From contig NZ_KB891995.1 in NCBI RefSeq assembly GCF_000373625.1, forward strand, positions 310,001 through 374,000: DNA of 64,000 nt, written 5' to 3'. The stretch's first letter is position 1. Every line of letters begins with the position of its first letter. Origin of the DNA: Streptomyces sp. LaPpAH-108 (GTDB taxonomy: Bacteria; Actinomycetota; Actinomycetes; Streptomycetales; Streptomycetaceae). Positions 32,348 through 41,077 of this stretch are shown piece after piece. The notes under the pieces were generated by a model, which had not been told where the DNA came from, did no database searches, and was given only the letters and a program-made list of their open reading frames with translations. Position numbers and translations under genes: made by a program.

Positions 32348-32842
32348 CTAGTCCTCCTCCCGCTCCTTCTCCGCCAGGTGGATCACACACACCGCCACCG
32401 CGATCAGCAGCGCCGGGTCCGCGTCGTCGCGTACGACGTCCACGCCGTAGGTCTCCCGCACCGTCAGCAGACGGCGGGAGATCACGGCGAGGAGTTCGCC
32501 GTCGTACTCGATCGCGAACTCGCGGTCCAGGATCTTGCCGCTGACGTCGAGTTCGGTGCCGTCGGTCAGCCGGACGCGGTAGTGGTTGCGCAGCAGGGAG
32601 AGGTGCTTGCGCTTGACGGTGGCCAGGTTCTCCCCGTCCCGTTCGATGACCATGGTGTCGCGCAGGGCGAACATCTTCTTGTGGATGTCGATCAGGACCC
32701 GGCCCTCGGCGTCCTTCAGCTCGAAGGTGTCGCGCAGCCGGAGGGCCTTGCCGTCGACGAGGTAGACCTTGCGGCCCTGGTCGTCCTCGATCCAGTAGTC
32801 GTCACCGATGCCGAAGACGCGGTCGCGTACGAGGAATCTCAT
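32348..32842 (-). CDS. LURP-one-related (tubby-like) family protein
   Basis: A 164-residue protein with the repeated short beta pattern of the LURP-one/DUF567 fold: R-F-L-V-R-D-R-V-F-G-I-G-D-D-Y-W-I-E-D, G-K-A-L-R-L-R-D-T-F-E-L-K-D, and R-D-T-M-V-I-E-R-D-G. Bacterial members are cytoplasmic and of unknown function; the fold is related to phospholipid scramblases and tubby. Near-complete length. It is followed by a convergent amidase and preceded by the AraC-type regulator on the same strand. Confidence 0.8.
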   Translation of the reverse strand: MRFLVRDRVFGIGDDYWIEDDQGRKVYLVDGKALRLRDTFELKDAEGRVLIDIHKKMFALRDTMVIERDGENLATVKRKHLSLLRNHYRVRLTDGTELDVSGKILDREFAIEYDGELLAVISRRLLTVRETYGVDVVRDDADPALLIAVAVCVIHLAEKEREED

Positions 32843-32873
32843 GAGGGACCGGTTCCCCGGCGGGCCCCGTTCC

Positions 32874-33881
32874 TCACCGCCCCGTCCGCACCGCCCCGCC
32901 CGGCGGCCCGAAGCGTCTGCGGTACTCCGACGGGCTCAGCCCCGTCTCCCGCCGCAGCCGGGCCCGCAGATTGGCCGCCGTGCCCAGCCCGCTGCGCGCC
33001 GCCACCACGTCCAGGCGCAGCTCGCCCCGCTCGATCAGGCGGCAGGCCAGCGCCACCCGCTCGCCGGTGAGCCAGGCCAGCGGGGTCGTCCCCAGCTGGG
33101 TACGGAAGCGGCGGTGCAGGGTGGCCGGGGAGAGGGCCGCGCGGGCGGCGAGGTCCGCCACCGTCAGCGGCTCGCCGAGCCGTTCCTGCGCCCAGGCCAG
33201 CAGCGGGCCGAGCGAGCCGTCGGGGATCTCGGGCAGCGGGCGCTCCACGAACTGCCGTTGCCCGCCGTCGCGGTGGGCGGCGAAGACCAGCCGGCGCGAG
33301 ACGGCGTTGGCCAGCTCCGCGCCGTGGTCGGTGCGCCAGATGTGCAGACCGAGGTCGAGCGCGGCGGCGCTGCCCGACGCGGTGAGTATGTCGCCGTCGT
33401 CCACGTAGAGCACGTCCGGCTCCAGCAGGACCTTCGGATGCAGGTCGCGGAAGGCGTCGGCCCAGCGCCAGTGGGTGGAGGCGCGGCGGCCGTCCAGCAG
33501 GCCCGCCTCCGCGAGGGCGAAGGTGCCGGTGCAGAAGCTGACGAGGCGGGTGCCGCGCGCGTGCGCGTCGCGGATGGCGTCCAGGACGGCGGGGCGGCGC
33601 GGGACCACGTTGTCCGGGCGGCCCGGCACGATCAGGGTGTCCGCCTCCAGCGCCGCGTCCAGGCCGGGCACCCCGGTCAGCGTGAAGAAGCCGTGGTTCA
33701 TCCGCACCTCGGGGCCGGGCGTGCACAGCGTGACCTCGTACAGCGGCCCCGGCAGGCCCAGCTCGGGGCGGGGCAGCCCGAACAGCTCGGTGGCGACGCC
33801 GACCTCGAAGGGGTTGGTGCCCTCGTCCACGAGCACGGCGACCTGGTGCGGGCGCACCGGCTGACAGGATTCTTGCGCCAT
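32874..33881 (-). CDS. GlxA-type AraC regulator with DJ-1/PfpI domain
   Basis: A 335-residue regulator. Residues ~10-180 form a DJ-1/PfpI amidotransferase-like domain (V-A-V-L-V-D-E-G-T-N-P-F-E-V, F-C-T-G-T-F-A-L-A-E-A-G with the nucleophile-elbow Cys). Residues ~220-325 carry two AraC helix-turn-helix units (L-A-A-R-A-A-L-S-P-A-T-L-H-R-R-F, S-G-L-G-T-A-A-N-L-R-A-R-L-R-R-E). It probably controls itself or the divergent cupin gene 52 bp away. Confidence 0.85.
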   Translation of the reverse strand: MAQESCQPVRPHQVAVLVDEGTNPFEVGVATELFGLPRPELGLPGPLYEVTLCTPGPEVRMNHGFFTLTGVPGLDAALEADTLIVPGRPDNVVPRRPAVLDAIRDAHARGTRLVSFCTGTFALAEAGLLDGRRASTHWRWADAFRDLHPKVLLEPDVLYVDDGDILTASGSAAALDLGLHIWRTDHGAELANAVSRRLVFAAHRDGGQRQFVERPLPEIPDGSLGPLLAWAQERLGEPLTVADLAARAALSPATLHRRFRTQLGTTPLAWLTGERVALACRLIERGELRLDVVAARSGLGTAANLRARLRRETGLSPSEYRRRFGPPGGAVRTGR

Positions 33882-33933
33882 GTGCGATTTCTAGCACTCG
33901 TGCGCCCCGGGCGCGCGCCCGCAGCATGGAGCC

Positions 33934-34329
33934 ATGGCAACCAGTGAACCCCTGTCCCTGGAGACGGTCCTCGCCTCCTTCTCCGACCAATGGAGCCCGC
34001 GCATCGTCACGTCGGTCAACGACTACGACGTCCGGGTCGCCAAGGTGGAGGGCGAACACCTCTGGCATGCGCACGACGACACCGACGAGTTCTTCCTTGT
34101 GCTCTCCGGCGAGCTGCGCATCGCCCTGCGCGAGCCCGCGGGCGAGCGCACGGTGACCCTGCCGAAGGGCTCCGTCTTCACCGTCCCGCGCGGTACCGAG
34201 CACAAGCCGTACGCCCCCGTCCCCACCGAGATCCTGCTCCTCGAACCCACCGGCACGCTCAGCGTGGGCGACCGGCACGAGGAGATCCCGGACCACGTGG
34301 ACGCGACGACGGGCCACGCGCTGACCTGA
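33934..34329 (+). CDS. Cupin domain protein
   Basis: A 131-residue single-domain cupin. Motif 1 is H-A-H-D-D-T-D-E-F-F-L-V-L-S-G-E with metal-binding His, His and Glu; motif 2 is P-R-G-T-E-H-K-P-Y. Mononuclear-metal cupins of this size act as isomerases, dioxygenases or sensors; no substrate can be assigned. It is divergent from the GlxA-type regulator, which suggests regulatory pairing. Confidence 0.85.
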   Translation: MATSEPLSLETVLASFSDQWSPRIVTSVNDYDVRVAKVEGEHLWHAHDDTDEFFLVLSGELRIALREPAGERTVTLPKGSVFTVPRGTEHKPYAPVPTEILLLEPTGTLSVGDRHEEIPDHVDATTGHALT

Positions 34330-34339
34330 TCCGGTCCCG

Positions 34340-34345
34340 TACGGT
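34340..34345 (+). promoter_or_regulatory. -10 element suggesting a leaderless NUDIX start
   Basis: TACGGT is exactly 7 bases before ATG 34353, with no Shine-Dalgarno between. The spacing is the same as in front of 14385 and 41078. Confidence 0.4.
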
Positions 34346-34352
34346 CGGCTGT

Positions 34353-34853
34353 ATGACAGCGGAGTCGAAGGCACCGGCGCCCCGGGTACAGCTCGTCATC
34401 GGCATCGTCCGCCGGGGCGAGGAGATCCTGCTCGTCCGGGAGAGCCTGGGCGCCCACGGCGAGCCGCTGTGGTCGCTGCCCGGCGGCGGGGTCGAGGACG
34501 GCGAGCTGATGCACGAGGCGCTGCGGCGCGAGCTGCGCGAGGAGACCGGGCTGCTGGTGGGCGATCCGGTACGCACCGCGTTCCTCCTGCACATCGACTC
34601 CGAGAGCCACCCCTCCGCGCTGGCCGTCGCCTTCGAGATCGCCGACTGGGAGGGTGAGGTCGCGCCGGAGGACAGCGACATCGAGCACGCGGCCTTCTTC
34701 CCCGTCGCCGAGGCGCTGCGGCTGCTCGGCGCCCTGGACAGCGCCGTGCAGCGGGAGCCGATCGTCGGTTACCTGAGCGGGAAGGTCCCGCCGGGCACCA
34801 CCTGGATGTACCGCTACCGGGGCGGCGAGGAGACCCTGCTGGCCCGCTGGTGA
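34353..34853 (+). CDS. NUDIX hydrolase
   Basis: A 166-residue NUDIX protein. The box G-x5-E-x7-R-E-x2-E-E-x-G is complete at residues ~45-67 (G-G-G-V-E-D-G-E-L-M then R-R-E-L-R-E-E-T-G-L). These enzymes hydrolyse nucleoside diphosphates linked to other moieties. The C-terminus ends in W-M-Y-R-Y-R-G-G. The substrate is unknown. The start is placed at the ATG following a probable leaderless promoter. Confidence 0.88.
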   Translation: MTAESKAPAPRVQLVIGIVRRGEEILLVRESLGAHGEPLWSLPGGGVEDGELMHEALRRELREETGLLVGDPVRTAFLLHIDSESHPSALAVAFEIADWEGEVAPEDSDIEHAAFFPVAEALRLLGALDSAVQREPIVGYLSGKVPPGTTWMYRYRGGEETLLARW

Positions 34854-34959
34854 CCCGGCGCGCACCCATACCGCGTGCCCGCCGGTGACCGCCCCCGCGC
34901 CGAGCGTGACGACGTACGGCGGTTACGGGGTGTTCGCACGCGAGTGGCACCCTTGACAC

Positions 34960-36780
34960 ATGACCGACTCCGCACCTCGTCGTACCCGCGTCCGCGCCCC
35001 CGAGCTGATCGGCAAGGGTGGCTGGCTGAACACGGGCGACCAGCAGTACACCCTCGCCGACCTGCGTGGACGCATCGTCGTCCTGGACTTCTGGACCTTC
35101 TGCTGCATCAACTGCCTGCACGTCCTGGACGAGCTGCGCGAGCTGGAGGAGCGGCACCGGGACACCGTGGTGATCATCGGCGTGCACTCGCCGAAGTTCG
35201 TGCACGAGGCCGAGCACCAGGCCGTGGTGGACGCGGTGGAGCGGTACGGCGTGGAGCACCCGGTCCTGGACGACCCGGAGCTGGCCACCTGGAAGCAGTA
35301 CGCGGTGCGCGCCTGGCCGACGCTCGTGGTGATCGACCCCGAGGGGTACGTCGTCGCGCAGCACGCCGGTGAGGGGCACGCGCACGCGATCGAGAAGCTG
35401 GTGGAGGAGCTGGAGGCCGAGCACGAGGCCAAGGGCACCCTGCGCCGGGGCGACGGCCCGTACGTGGCGCCCGAGCCCGAGCCGACCGTGCTCCGCTTCC
35501 CCGGCAAGGCGCTGCTGCTGCCCTCGGGGAACTTCCTGGTCAGCGACACCACCCGGCACCAGCTGGTCGAGCTGGAGCAGGACGGCGAGAGCGTCGTGCG
35601 CCGCATCGGCTCCGGCGACCGGGGCCTGGTGGACGGCTCCGCCGAGCGGGCGTCCTTCAACGAGCCGCAGGGCCTCGCGCTGCTCGACGAGGGCGCCGTG
35701 GTCGTCGCCGACACCGTGAACCACGCCCTGCGCCGACTCGACCTGGCCACCGGCGAGGTGTCCACCCTGGCGGGCACCGGCAAGCAGTGGATGCAGGGCA
35801 ACCCGACCTCGGGCCCGGCCCGCGCGACCGCGCTGTCCTCCCCGTGGGACGTCGCCGTCTTCGGCGGCAAGGTGTGGATCGCGATGGCGGGCGTCCACCA
35901 GCTGTGGACGTACGACCCGCAGGCGGGCACCGTCGAGGTCGCGGCCGGAACCACCAACGAGGGGCTGGTCGACGGCCCCGGCACCGAGGCGTGGTTCGCC
36001 CAGCCCTCCGGGCTCGCCGCCACCGAGGACCGGCTCTGGCTCGCGGACTCCGAGACCTCCGCGCTGCGCTGGGTGGACCTCGAAGGCCACGTCCACACGG
36101 CCGTCGGCACCGGCCTCTTCGACTTCGGGCACCGCGACGGCGCCGCCGAACAGGCCCTGTTCCAGCACCCGTTGGGCGTCACCGCGCTGCCGGACGGCTC
36201 GGTCGCGGTCGCGGACACCTACAACCACGCCCTGCGCCGCTTCGACCCGGCGACCGGCGAGGTCACCACGCTGGCGACCGATCTGCGCGAGCCGAGCGAC
36301 GCCGTGCTGGTCGGTGAGGACATCGTGGTCGTGGAGTCGGCCCGGCACCGGCTGACCCGGCTGCGGCTGCCCGAGGAGGCGGTCCGGGTGGAGGCGGTCG
36401 CCCACCGCACCCGGCGCGCCGCGACCGAGGTGGCCCCCGGACGGCTGCTCCTGGACGTGATCTTCCAGGCCCCCGCGGGCCAGAAGCTGGACCTGCGCTA
36501 CGGCCCCTCGACCCGGCTGCTGGTTTCCGCCACCCCGCCCGAGCTGCTGCTCAAGGGCGAGGGCGCGGACACGGACCTGAGCCGCGAGCTGGAGCTGAAC
36601 CCGGCCGTCACCGAGGGCGTCCTGCACGTCTCGGCGATGGCCGCGTCCTGCGACGACGACCCGGCCAACGAGTACCCGGCCTGCCATGTCCACCAGCAGG
36701 ACTGGGGTGTTCCGGTCCGCCTCACCGAAGCGGGCGCGGACCGGCTGCCGTTGGTCCTTGCCGGGATGGACGAGCGCTAG
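34960..36780 (+). CDS. Thioredoxin-like protein with NHL repeats
   Basis: A 606-residue protein. The N-terminal ~150 residues form a TlpA/thioredoxin-like domain with the active site F-W-T-F-C-C-I-N-C (Cys48, Cys49, Cys52) and a cis-proline region A-W-P-T-L-V-V. From ~165 to ~480 several NHL beta-propeller repeats recur (F-N-E-P-Q-G-L-A-L-L, S-G-P-A-R-A-T-A-L-S-S-P-W-D-V, Q-H-P-L-G-V-T-A-L). The C-terminus contains D-D-D-P-A-N-E-Y-P-A-C-H. It resembles NHLRC2, whose function is unclear (redox-linked). No signal peptide is seen, so it is probably cytosolic. Confidence 0.88.
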   Translation: MTDSAPRRTRVRAPELIGKGGWLNTGDQQYTLADLRGRIVVLDFWTFCCINCLHVLDELRELEERHRDTVVIIGVHSPKFVHEAEHQAVVDAVERYGVEHPVLDDPELATWKQYAVRAWPTLVVIDPEGYVVAQHAGEGHAHAIEKLVEELEAEHEAKGTLRRGDGPYVAPEPEPTVLRFPGKALLLPSGNFLVSDTTRHQLVELEQDGESVVRRIGSGDRGLVDGSAERASFNEPQGLALLDEGAVVVADTVNHALRRLDLATGEVSTLAGTGKQWMQGNPTSGPARATALSSPWDVAVFGGKVWIAMAGVHQLWTYDPQAGTVEVAAGTTNEGLVDGPGTEAWFAQPSGLAATEDRLWLADSETSALRWVDLEGHVHTAVGTGLFDFGHRDGAAEQALFQHPLGVTALPDGSVAVADTYNHALRRFDPATGEVTTLATDLREPSDAVLVGEDIVVVESARHRLTRLRLPEEAVRVEAVAHRTRRAATEVAPGRLLLDVIFQAPAGQKLDLRYGPSTRLLVSATPPELLLKGEGADTDLSRELELNPAVTEGVLHVSAMAASCDDDPANEYPACHVHQQDWGVPVRLTEAGADRLPLVLAGMDER

Positions 36781-36795
36781 AACGCGTCGAGTTGG

Positions 36796-36820
36796 GGCCG
36801 GGACCTCTCACGTCCCGGCC
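36796..36820. terminator. Hairpin between convergent NHL gene and DUF6458 gene
   Basis: GGCCGGGAC (36796-36804) and GTCCCGGCC (36812-36820) form a 9-bp perfect stem with a 7-base loop, placed between the two stop codons. Confidence 0.7.
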
Positions 36821-36822
36821 GC

Positions 36823-37077
36823 TCAGGCGCCGTAGCCGTCGCTGTACCCGTCGCGGCGCGCGTGGTGGTGCGGTTCCTCCTCGACGACCGGGGTCGCCGG
36901 GGGCATCACCACGCGCCGGCGGCGGGCGATCCCGCTGAACGTGGCCAGACCGATCAGGCCGACGGCCATGAAGATGACGCCGACCAGGTCGAGGTTGACC
37001 CCGCTCATGTGCCAGTCGGTGGCGAACGTGAGGATCGCGCCGACGGCGATCAGGATGATGCAGCCTCCGAGGCCCAT
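36823..37077 (-). CDS. Small membrane protein, DUF6458-like
   Basis: An 84-residue protein. ATG 37077 has GGAGG 10 bases upstream. Two hydrophobic helices (C-I-I-L-I-A-V-G-A-I-L-T-F-A and L-D-L-V-G-V-I-F-M-A-V-G-L-I-G-L-A) are separated by D-W-H-M-S-G-V, followed by Arg-rich and His/Glu-rich cytoplasmic tail residues. Such proteins are common in actinobacteria and uncharacterised. Confidence 0.8.
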   Translation of the reverse strand: MGLGGCIILIAVGAILTFATDWHMSGVNLDLVGVIFMAVGLIGLATFSGIARRRRVVMPPATPVVEEEPHHHARRDGYSDGYGA

Positions 37078-37144
37078 GAGGACTCGCCTCCCCTTCACGG
37101 TTCCGGAATCTCCGGTCCCGCTCGGGTACCCGGCATCATGCCAA

Positions 37145-38455
37145 CTAGCCCTCCAGGAAGGCCGCGAGGGCGTTCGCGAGGAGGAACGGGTCGTCGGCGC
37201 CGCACAGTTCGCGCACGCTGTGCATGGACAGGATGGCCACACCGATGTCGACCGTGGTGATGCCGTGCCGGGCCGCGGTGATCGGTCCGATGGTGGTGCC
37301 GCAGGGCATCGAGTTGTGCGAGACGAAGGTCTGGTACGGCACTCCGGCCCGCTCGCAGGCGGCGGCGAACAGGGCGCGGCCCGAACCGTCCGTGGCGTAG
37401 CGGTTGTTGACGTTCACCTTGAGGATCGGGCCGCCGTTCAGGCGCGGGTGGTGCGTCGGGTCGTGCCGCTCCGCGTAGTTGGGGTGCACGGCGTGGCCGG
37501 TGTCGGAGGAGAGACAGACGGTTCCGGCGAAGGCGCGGGCGCGGTCCTCGAAGGTGCCGCCCCGGGCGAGCACGGAACGCTCCAGGACGGTGCCGAGCAG
37601 CGGGCCGTCGGCGCCGGTGTCGGACTGCGAGCCGGTCTCCTCGTGGTCGAAGGCGGCCAGCACCGGGATGTGCGGGAGCGGGGCGCCCGAGGTCGCGGCG
37701 GCGATCAGGGCGGCCGTACCGGCGTGCACGGAGAGCAGGTTGTCCATGCGGGGCCCGGCGACCAGCTCGCGGTCCCGGCCGAGGTAGGCGGGCGGCTCGA
37801 CGGGGTACGCCATCAGGTCCCAGCCGGTGACCGAACCCGCGGGCAGCCCGGCCTCCTCCTCCAGGAAGGCGATCAGGTCGCCCTCGCGGACGTCGTCCCC
37901 GAGGCCCCACACGGGCTGGAGGTGGCGCTGTTTGTCGAGCTTGAGGCCGTCGGTGCTGACCGTGCGGTCCAGGTGGATGGCGAGCTGGGGCACGCGCAGC
38001 AGCGGCCGGTCCACGTTCACCAGGGCCGTCGAACCGTCGCGCAGGCTGAGGCGCCCGGCGATGCCGAGGTCGCGGTCGAGCCAGGAATTCATCAGCGGGC
38101 CGCCGTAGATCTCCACCGCGACCTGTCTGAAGCCGTGCGCGCCGCTGTCCGGCTGCGGCTTGATCCTGAGGCTCGGGGAGTCGGTGTGCGCCCCGACGAT
38201 CCGGAACGGGGTGTGCGGCTCGGCGCCCTCGGGGACGTACCAGGCGATGATCGCGCCGCCGCGCAGCACGTACCGGCCACCGGTGCCGGTGCCCGCCGGG
38301 GTGTCCCAGGCGTCGGTCTCGGCGACCTGACGGAAGCCCGCCTTCTCCAGTCGCGCGGCGGCGTTCGCCACCGCGTGGTACGGCGTGGGGCTCGCCGCGA
38401 GGAAGGTCATCAGGTCGTCGGTGTGGCCGCGGTCGAAGCGGGACGGTGCGCTCAT
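37145..38455 (-). CDS. apeB: M18 family aminopeptidase
   Basis: A 436-residue di-zinc aspartyl aminopeptidase family enzyme. Metal-site motifs are G-A-H-T-D-S-P-S-L-R, F-D-H-E-E-T-G-S and S-D-T-G-H-A-V-H-P-N, with a C-terminal H-S-V-R-E-L-C-G. The expected role is removal of N-terminal acidic residues from peptides as a cytoplasmic tetrahedral dodecamer. ATG 38455 starts at A-P-S-R-F-D-R-G-H-T-D-D-L-M, the usual N-terminus. Confidence 0.9.
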   Translation of the reverse strand: MSAPSRFDRGHTDDLMTFLAASPTPYHAVANAAARLEKAGFRQVAETDAWDTPAGTGTGGRYVLRGGAIIAWYVPEGAEPHTPFRIVGAHTDSPSLRIKPQPDSGAHGFRQVAVEIYGGPLMNSWLDRDLGIAGRLSLRDGSTALVNVDRPLLRVPQLAIHLDRTVSTDGLKLDKQRHLQPVWGLGDDVREGDLIAFLEEEAGLPAGSVTGWDLMAYPVEPPAYLGRDRELVAGPRMDNLLSVHAGTAALIAAATSGAPLPHIPVLAAFDHEETGSQSDTGADGPLLGTVLERSVLARGGTFEDRARAFAGTVCLSSDTGHAVHPNYAERHDPTHHPRLNGGPILKVNVNNRYATDGSGRALFAAACERAGVPYQTFVSHNSMPCGTTIGPITAARHGITTVDIGVAILSMHSVRELCGADDPFLLANALAAFLEG

Positions 38456-38477
38456 GGCGTTTACCTTAACGACGTGC

Positions 38478-38515
38478 GCGGGCCCGCTCCCGGCCAGAGG
38501 GGAGCGGGCCCGCGG
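38478..38515 (-). terminator. Strong hairpin after the acyl-CoA dehydrogenase gene
   Basis: A 15-bp perfect stem, CGCGGGCCCGCTCCC (38478-38492) with its complement at 38501-38515, 8-base loop. It lies between the dehydrogenase stop and the aminopeptidase start on the same strand and separates the two units. Confidence 0.85.
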
Positions 38516-38541
38516 CAGTTGGCGGTGCCGGAGTGCGGAGC

Positions 38542-40368
38542 TTAGAACGCGGCCTCGTCCAGCTCCATCAGGTCCAGGTCGACGGAGCCCGCGACCTTGC
38601 GCGCCAGGGTCACGCCGGGCAGGACGTTGGCCGCGAAGAACTTCGCCGCCGCGATCTTGCCGGTGTAGAACGCCTTGTCTTTCGCGGAGGCGGTCTCCAG
38701 CTTCTCGGCGGCGATGGCGGCACCCTTGAGCAGCAGGTAGCCGACGATCACGTCACCGGAGGCGAGCAGCAGGCGGGTGGTGTTGAGGCCCACCTTGTAG
38801 ATGTTCTTGACGTCCTGCTCGGTGGCCGCGAGGTCGGTCAGCATCAGCCCGACGATGGCCTCCAGCTCCACGGCCGCCTTGGCCAGGTGCTCGCGGGCGC
38901 CCGCCAGCTCCTCGCCGCCGGTGCCGAGCGCCAGGAACTTCTTGATGTCCTCGGCGATGCCGTTGAGCGCGGCGCCCTGGTTGCGGACGATCTTCCGGAA
39001 GAAGAAGTCCTGGCCCTGGATCGCCGTGGTGCCCTCGTAGAGGGTGTCGATCTTGGCGTCGCGGATGTACTGCTCGATCGGGTACTCCTGGAGGAACCCG
39101 GAGCCGCCGAAGGTCTGGAGCGACTGGGCGAGCTGCTCGTAGCCCTTCTCGGAGCCGTAGCCCTTGACGATCGGCAGGAGCAGGTCGTTCAGCGCGTGCT
39201 CGGCCGAGGCGTCCTCGCCGCTCGCCTCCTTGACCGCGATCGCGTCCTGGATCGAGGCGGTGTAGAGGACGAGGGCGCGCATGCCCTCCGCGTACGCCTT
39301 CTGCGTGATCAGCGAGCGGCGCACGTCGGGGTGGTGCGTGATGGTGACCTTGGGCGCGGTCTTGTCCATGAAGTTCGCCAGGTCCGGGCCCTGGACGCGC
39401 TCCTTGGCGTACTCGAGGGCGTTGAGGTAGCCCGTCGACAGCGTGGAGATCGCCTTCGTGCCGACCATCATGCGGGCGAACTCGATGATGCGGAACATCT
39501 GGCGGATGCCGTCGTGCTTGTCGCCGATCAGCCAGCCCTTGGCGGGGTGGCGGTCGCCGAAGGTCATCTCGCAGGTGTTGGACGCCTTGAGGCCCATCTT
39601 GTGCTCGACGTTGGTCGCGTAGACGCCGTTGCGCTCGCCCAGCTCGCCGCTCTCGCCGTCGAAGAGGAACTTCGGGACGAGGAAGAGGGACAGGCCCTTG
39701 GTGCCGGGTCCGGCGCCCTCGGGACGCGCCAGCACGTAGTGGAGGATGTTCTCCTCCATGTCGTGCTCACCGGAGGTGATGAAGCGCTTGACGCCCTCGA
39801 TGTGCCAGGAGCCGTCCTCCTGCTGGACGGCCTTGGTGCGGCCCGCGCCCACGTCCGAACCGGCGTCCGGCTCGGTGAGGACCATGGTGGAGCCCCAGGT
39901 CTTCTCGACCGCGATCTTCGCCCACTGCTTCTGCTCCTCGGTGCCCTCCTCGAAGAGGATGCGCGCGAACGCCGGGCCGGAGGAGTACATCCAGATGGCC
40001 GGGTTGGCGCCGAGCACCAGCTCCGCGTACGCCCAGATCAGGGACGGCGGGGTGTTGGTGCCGCCGATCTCCTCGGGCAGGCCGAGCCGCCAGTACTCGG
40101 AGTCCATGAAGGCCCTGTAGCTCTTCTTGAACGTCTCCGGGACCGGCGCGGTGTTCGTCTCGGGGTCGAAGACCGGCGGGTTGCGGTCGGCGTCGGAGAA
40201 GGACTCCGCCAGCTCGTTCTCCGAGAGCCGGGTCAGCTCCGCCAGGACGGATTTGGCGGTGTCGGTGTCCATCTCCTCGAACGGGCCGGTGCCGTAGAGC
40301 TTGTCGCGGCCGAGGACTTCGAAGAGGTTGAACTCGATGTCGCGGAGATTCGACTTGTAGTGCCCCAT
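38542..40368 (-). CDS. Acyl-CoA dehydrogenase, long form
   Basis: A 608-residue FAD enzyme. It has the acyl-CoA dehydrogenase signature (S-T-M-V-L-T-E-P-D-A-G-S-D-V), the middle beta domain (V-K-R-F-I-T-S-G-E-H-D), the flavin-facing Q-T-F-G-G-S-G-F and the catalytic region near Y-E-G-T-T-A-I-Q-G-Q-D-F. The extra N-terminal ~40 residues (G-H-Y-K-S-N-L-R-D-I-E-F-N) and C-terminal extension are typical of the ~600-residue FadE-like class. It takes part in beta-oxidation. ATG 40368 begins the conserved N-terminal motif. Confidence 0.9.
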   Translation of the reverse strand: MGHYKSNLRDIEFNLFEVLGRDKLYGTGPFEEMDTDTAKSVLAELTRLSENELAESFSDADRNPPVFDPETNTAPVPETFKKSYRAFMDSEYWRLGLPEEIGGTNTPPSLIWAYAELVLGANPAIWMYSSGPAFARILFEEGTEEQKQWAKIAVEKTWGSTMVLTEPDAGSDVGAGRTKAVQQEDGSWHIEGVKRFITSGEHDMEENILHYVLARPEGAGPGTKGLSLFLVPKFLFDGESGELGERNGVYATNVEHKMGLKASNTCEMTFGDRHPAKGWLIGDKHDGIRQMFRIIEFARMMVGTKAISTLSTGYLNALEYAKERVQGPDLANFMDKTAPKVTITHHPDVRRSLITQKAYAEGMRALVLYTASIQDAIAVKEASGEDASAEHALNDLLLPIVKGYGSEKGYEQLAQSLQTFGGSGFLQEYPIEQYIRDAKIDTLYEGTTAIQGQDFFFRKIVRNQGAALNGIAEDIKKFLALGTGGEELAGAREHLAKAAVELEAIVGLMLTDLAATEQDVKNIYKVGLNTTRLLLASGDVIVGYLLLKGAAIAAEKLETASAKDKAFYTGKIAAAKFFAANVLPGVTLARKVAGSVDLDLMELDEAAF

Positions 40369-40445
40369 GGTGACTCCGTCAGGTCTCGGCGAGGCACTGA
40401 CTCCTCGCATCTGGTTCACGTACCAACTAGTAGCTCCGATGATGC

Positions 40446-40458
40446 TACCCGTCGGTAA
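40446..40458. promoter_or_regulatory. Candidate operator upstream of the acyl-CoA dehydrogenase gene
   Basis: TACCCGTCGGTA is an inverted repeat of TACC/GGTA with a 4-base centre, about 80 bp upstream of the start. It resembles TetR-type fatty-acid regulator sites. Weak evidence. Confidence 0.35.
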
Positions 40459-40612
40459 TAAGAAGCAACCCCGCCGCCCCCCGTGCTCTGTTCCGTGCCC
40501 CACCGTGCGCCCGCCCGGCCGGGTGAATGTGCCTCCCCTCGGCAAGCACTCCAAGTGATCTTGCGGATACGGTCCGTGGCGATCTCTTCTCTCTCTGTCC
40601 TCGGAGGCACAC

Positions 40613-41041
40613 GTGCGACGTTTTCTGACCCGGTTCGGCGGCCTCGCGGCGGCGGCGATGCTGACCGTCGGACTGGCCCATCCCTCGCAGGCGGCGGACC
40701 CGGCGTACTTCGAATTCACGGACGCGGGCCGGCAGACGGCGGTCGTCCGGATCGACAACCCGGCCGCGATCGCGCACGCGCGGCAGTTGCTCAGCGGCGA
40801 GACGACCGAGCGCCCCCACCTCTACGGGCGCATCGTCAAGCGCCCTGCCTCGTACAACCCGAAGTGGAATTTCCACTACAACCCCGAGACGGTCAGCTTC
40901 TTCGACTATGCCATCGAGGTCTGCGACGCCACCCTCCCCTACGTCGAGGACCACCTCGACGAGGCGGGCGGCGCCTTCCTGCCGGGGCTCCACTGGTGCC
41001 CCTGGACTTCGCGCCTGACGCGAGAGGTTCCGGCTCCGTAG
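40613..41041 (+). CDS. Secreted BP74-like (calmodulin-binding-type) protein
   Basis: A 142-residue protein with a clear signal peptide (R-R-F-L-T-R-F-G-G-L-A-A-A-A-M-L-T-V, cleavage after P-S-Q-A-A). The mature part matches the small BP74-type domain: Y-F-E-F-T-D, V-R-I-D-N-P-A-A-I-A-H-A-R-Q-L-L-S-G, Y-N-P-K-W-N-F-H-Y, then F-F-D-Y-A-I-E-V-C-D-A-T. BP74 was named in Dictyostelium; bacterial members are sometimes annotated as calmodulin-binding, which cannot be inferred here. Two cysteines (I-E-V-C and W-C-P-W) could form a disulfide. GTG 40613 follows GGAGG. Confidence 0.75.
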   Translation: MRRFLTRFGGLAAAAMLTVGLAHPSQAADPAYFEFTDAGRQTAVVRIDNPAAIAHARQLLSGETTERPHLYGRIVKRPASYNPKWNFHYNPETVSFFDYAIEVCDATLPYVEDHLDEAGGAFLPGLHWCPWTSRLTREVPAP

Positions 41042-41064
41042 GCCACACGGGCGAGGTGGCTCGG

Positions 41065-41070
41065 TAGGGT
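41065..41070 (+). promoter_or_regulatory. -10 element suggesting a leaderless SseB-family start
   Basis: TAGGGT is exactly 7 bases before ATG 41078; there is no ribosome site. Confidence 0.4.
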
Positions 41071-41077
41071 GGCGCGC

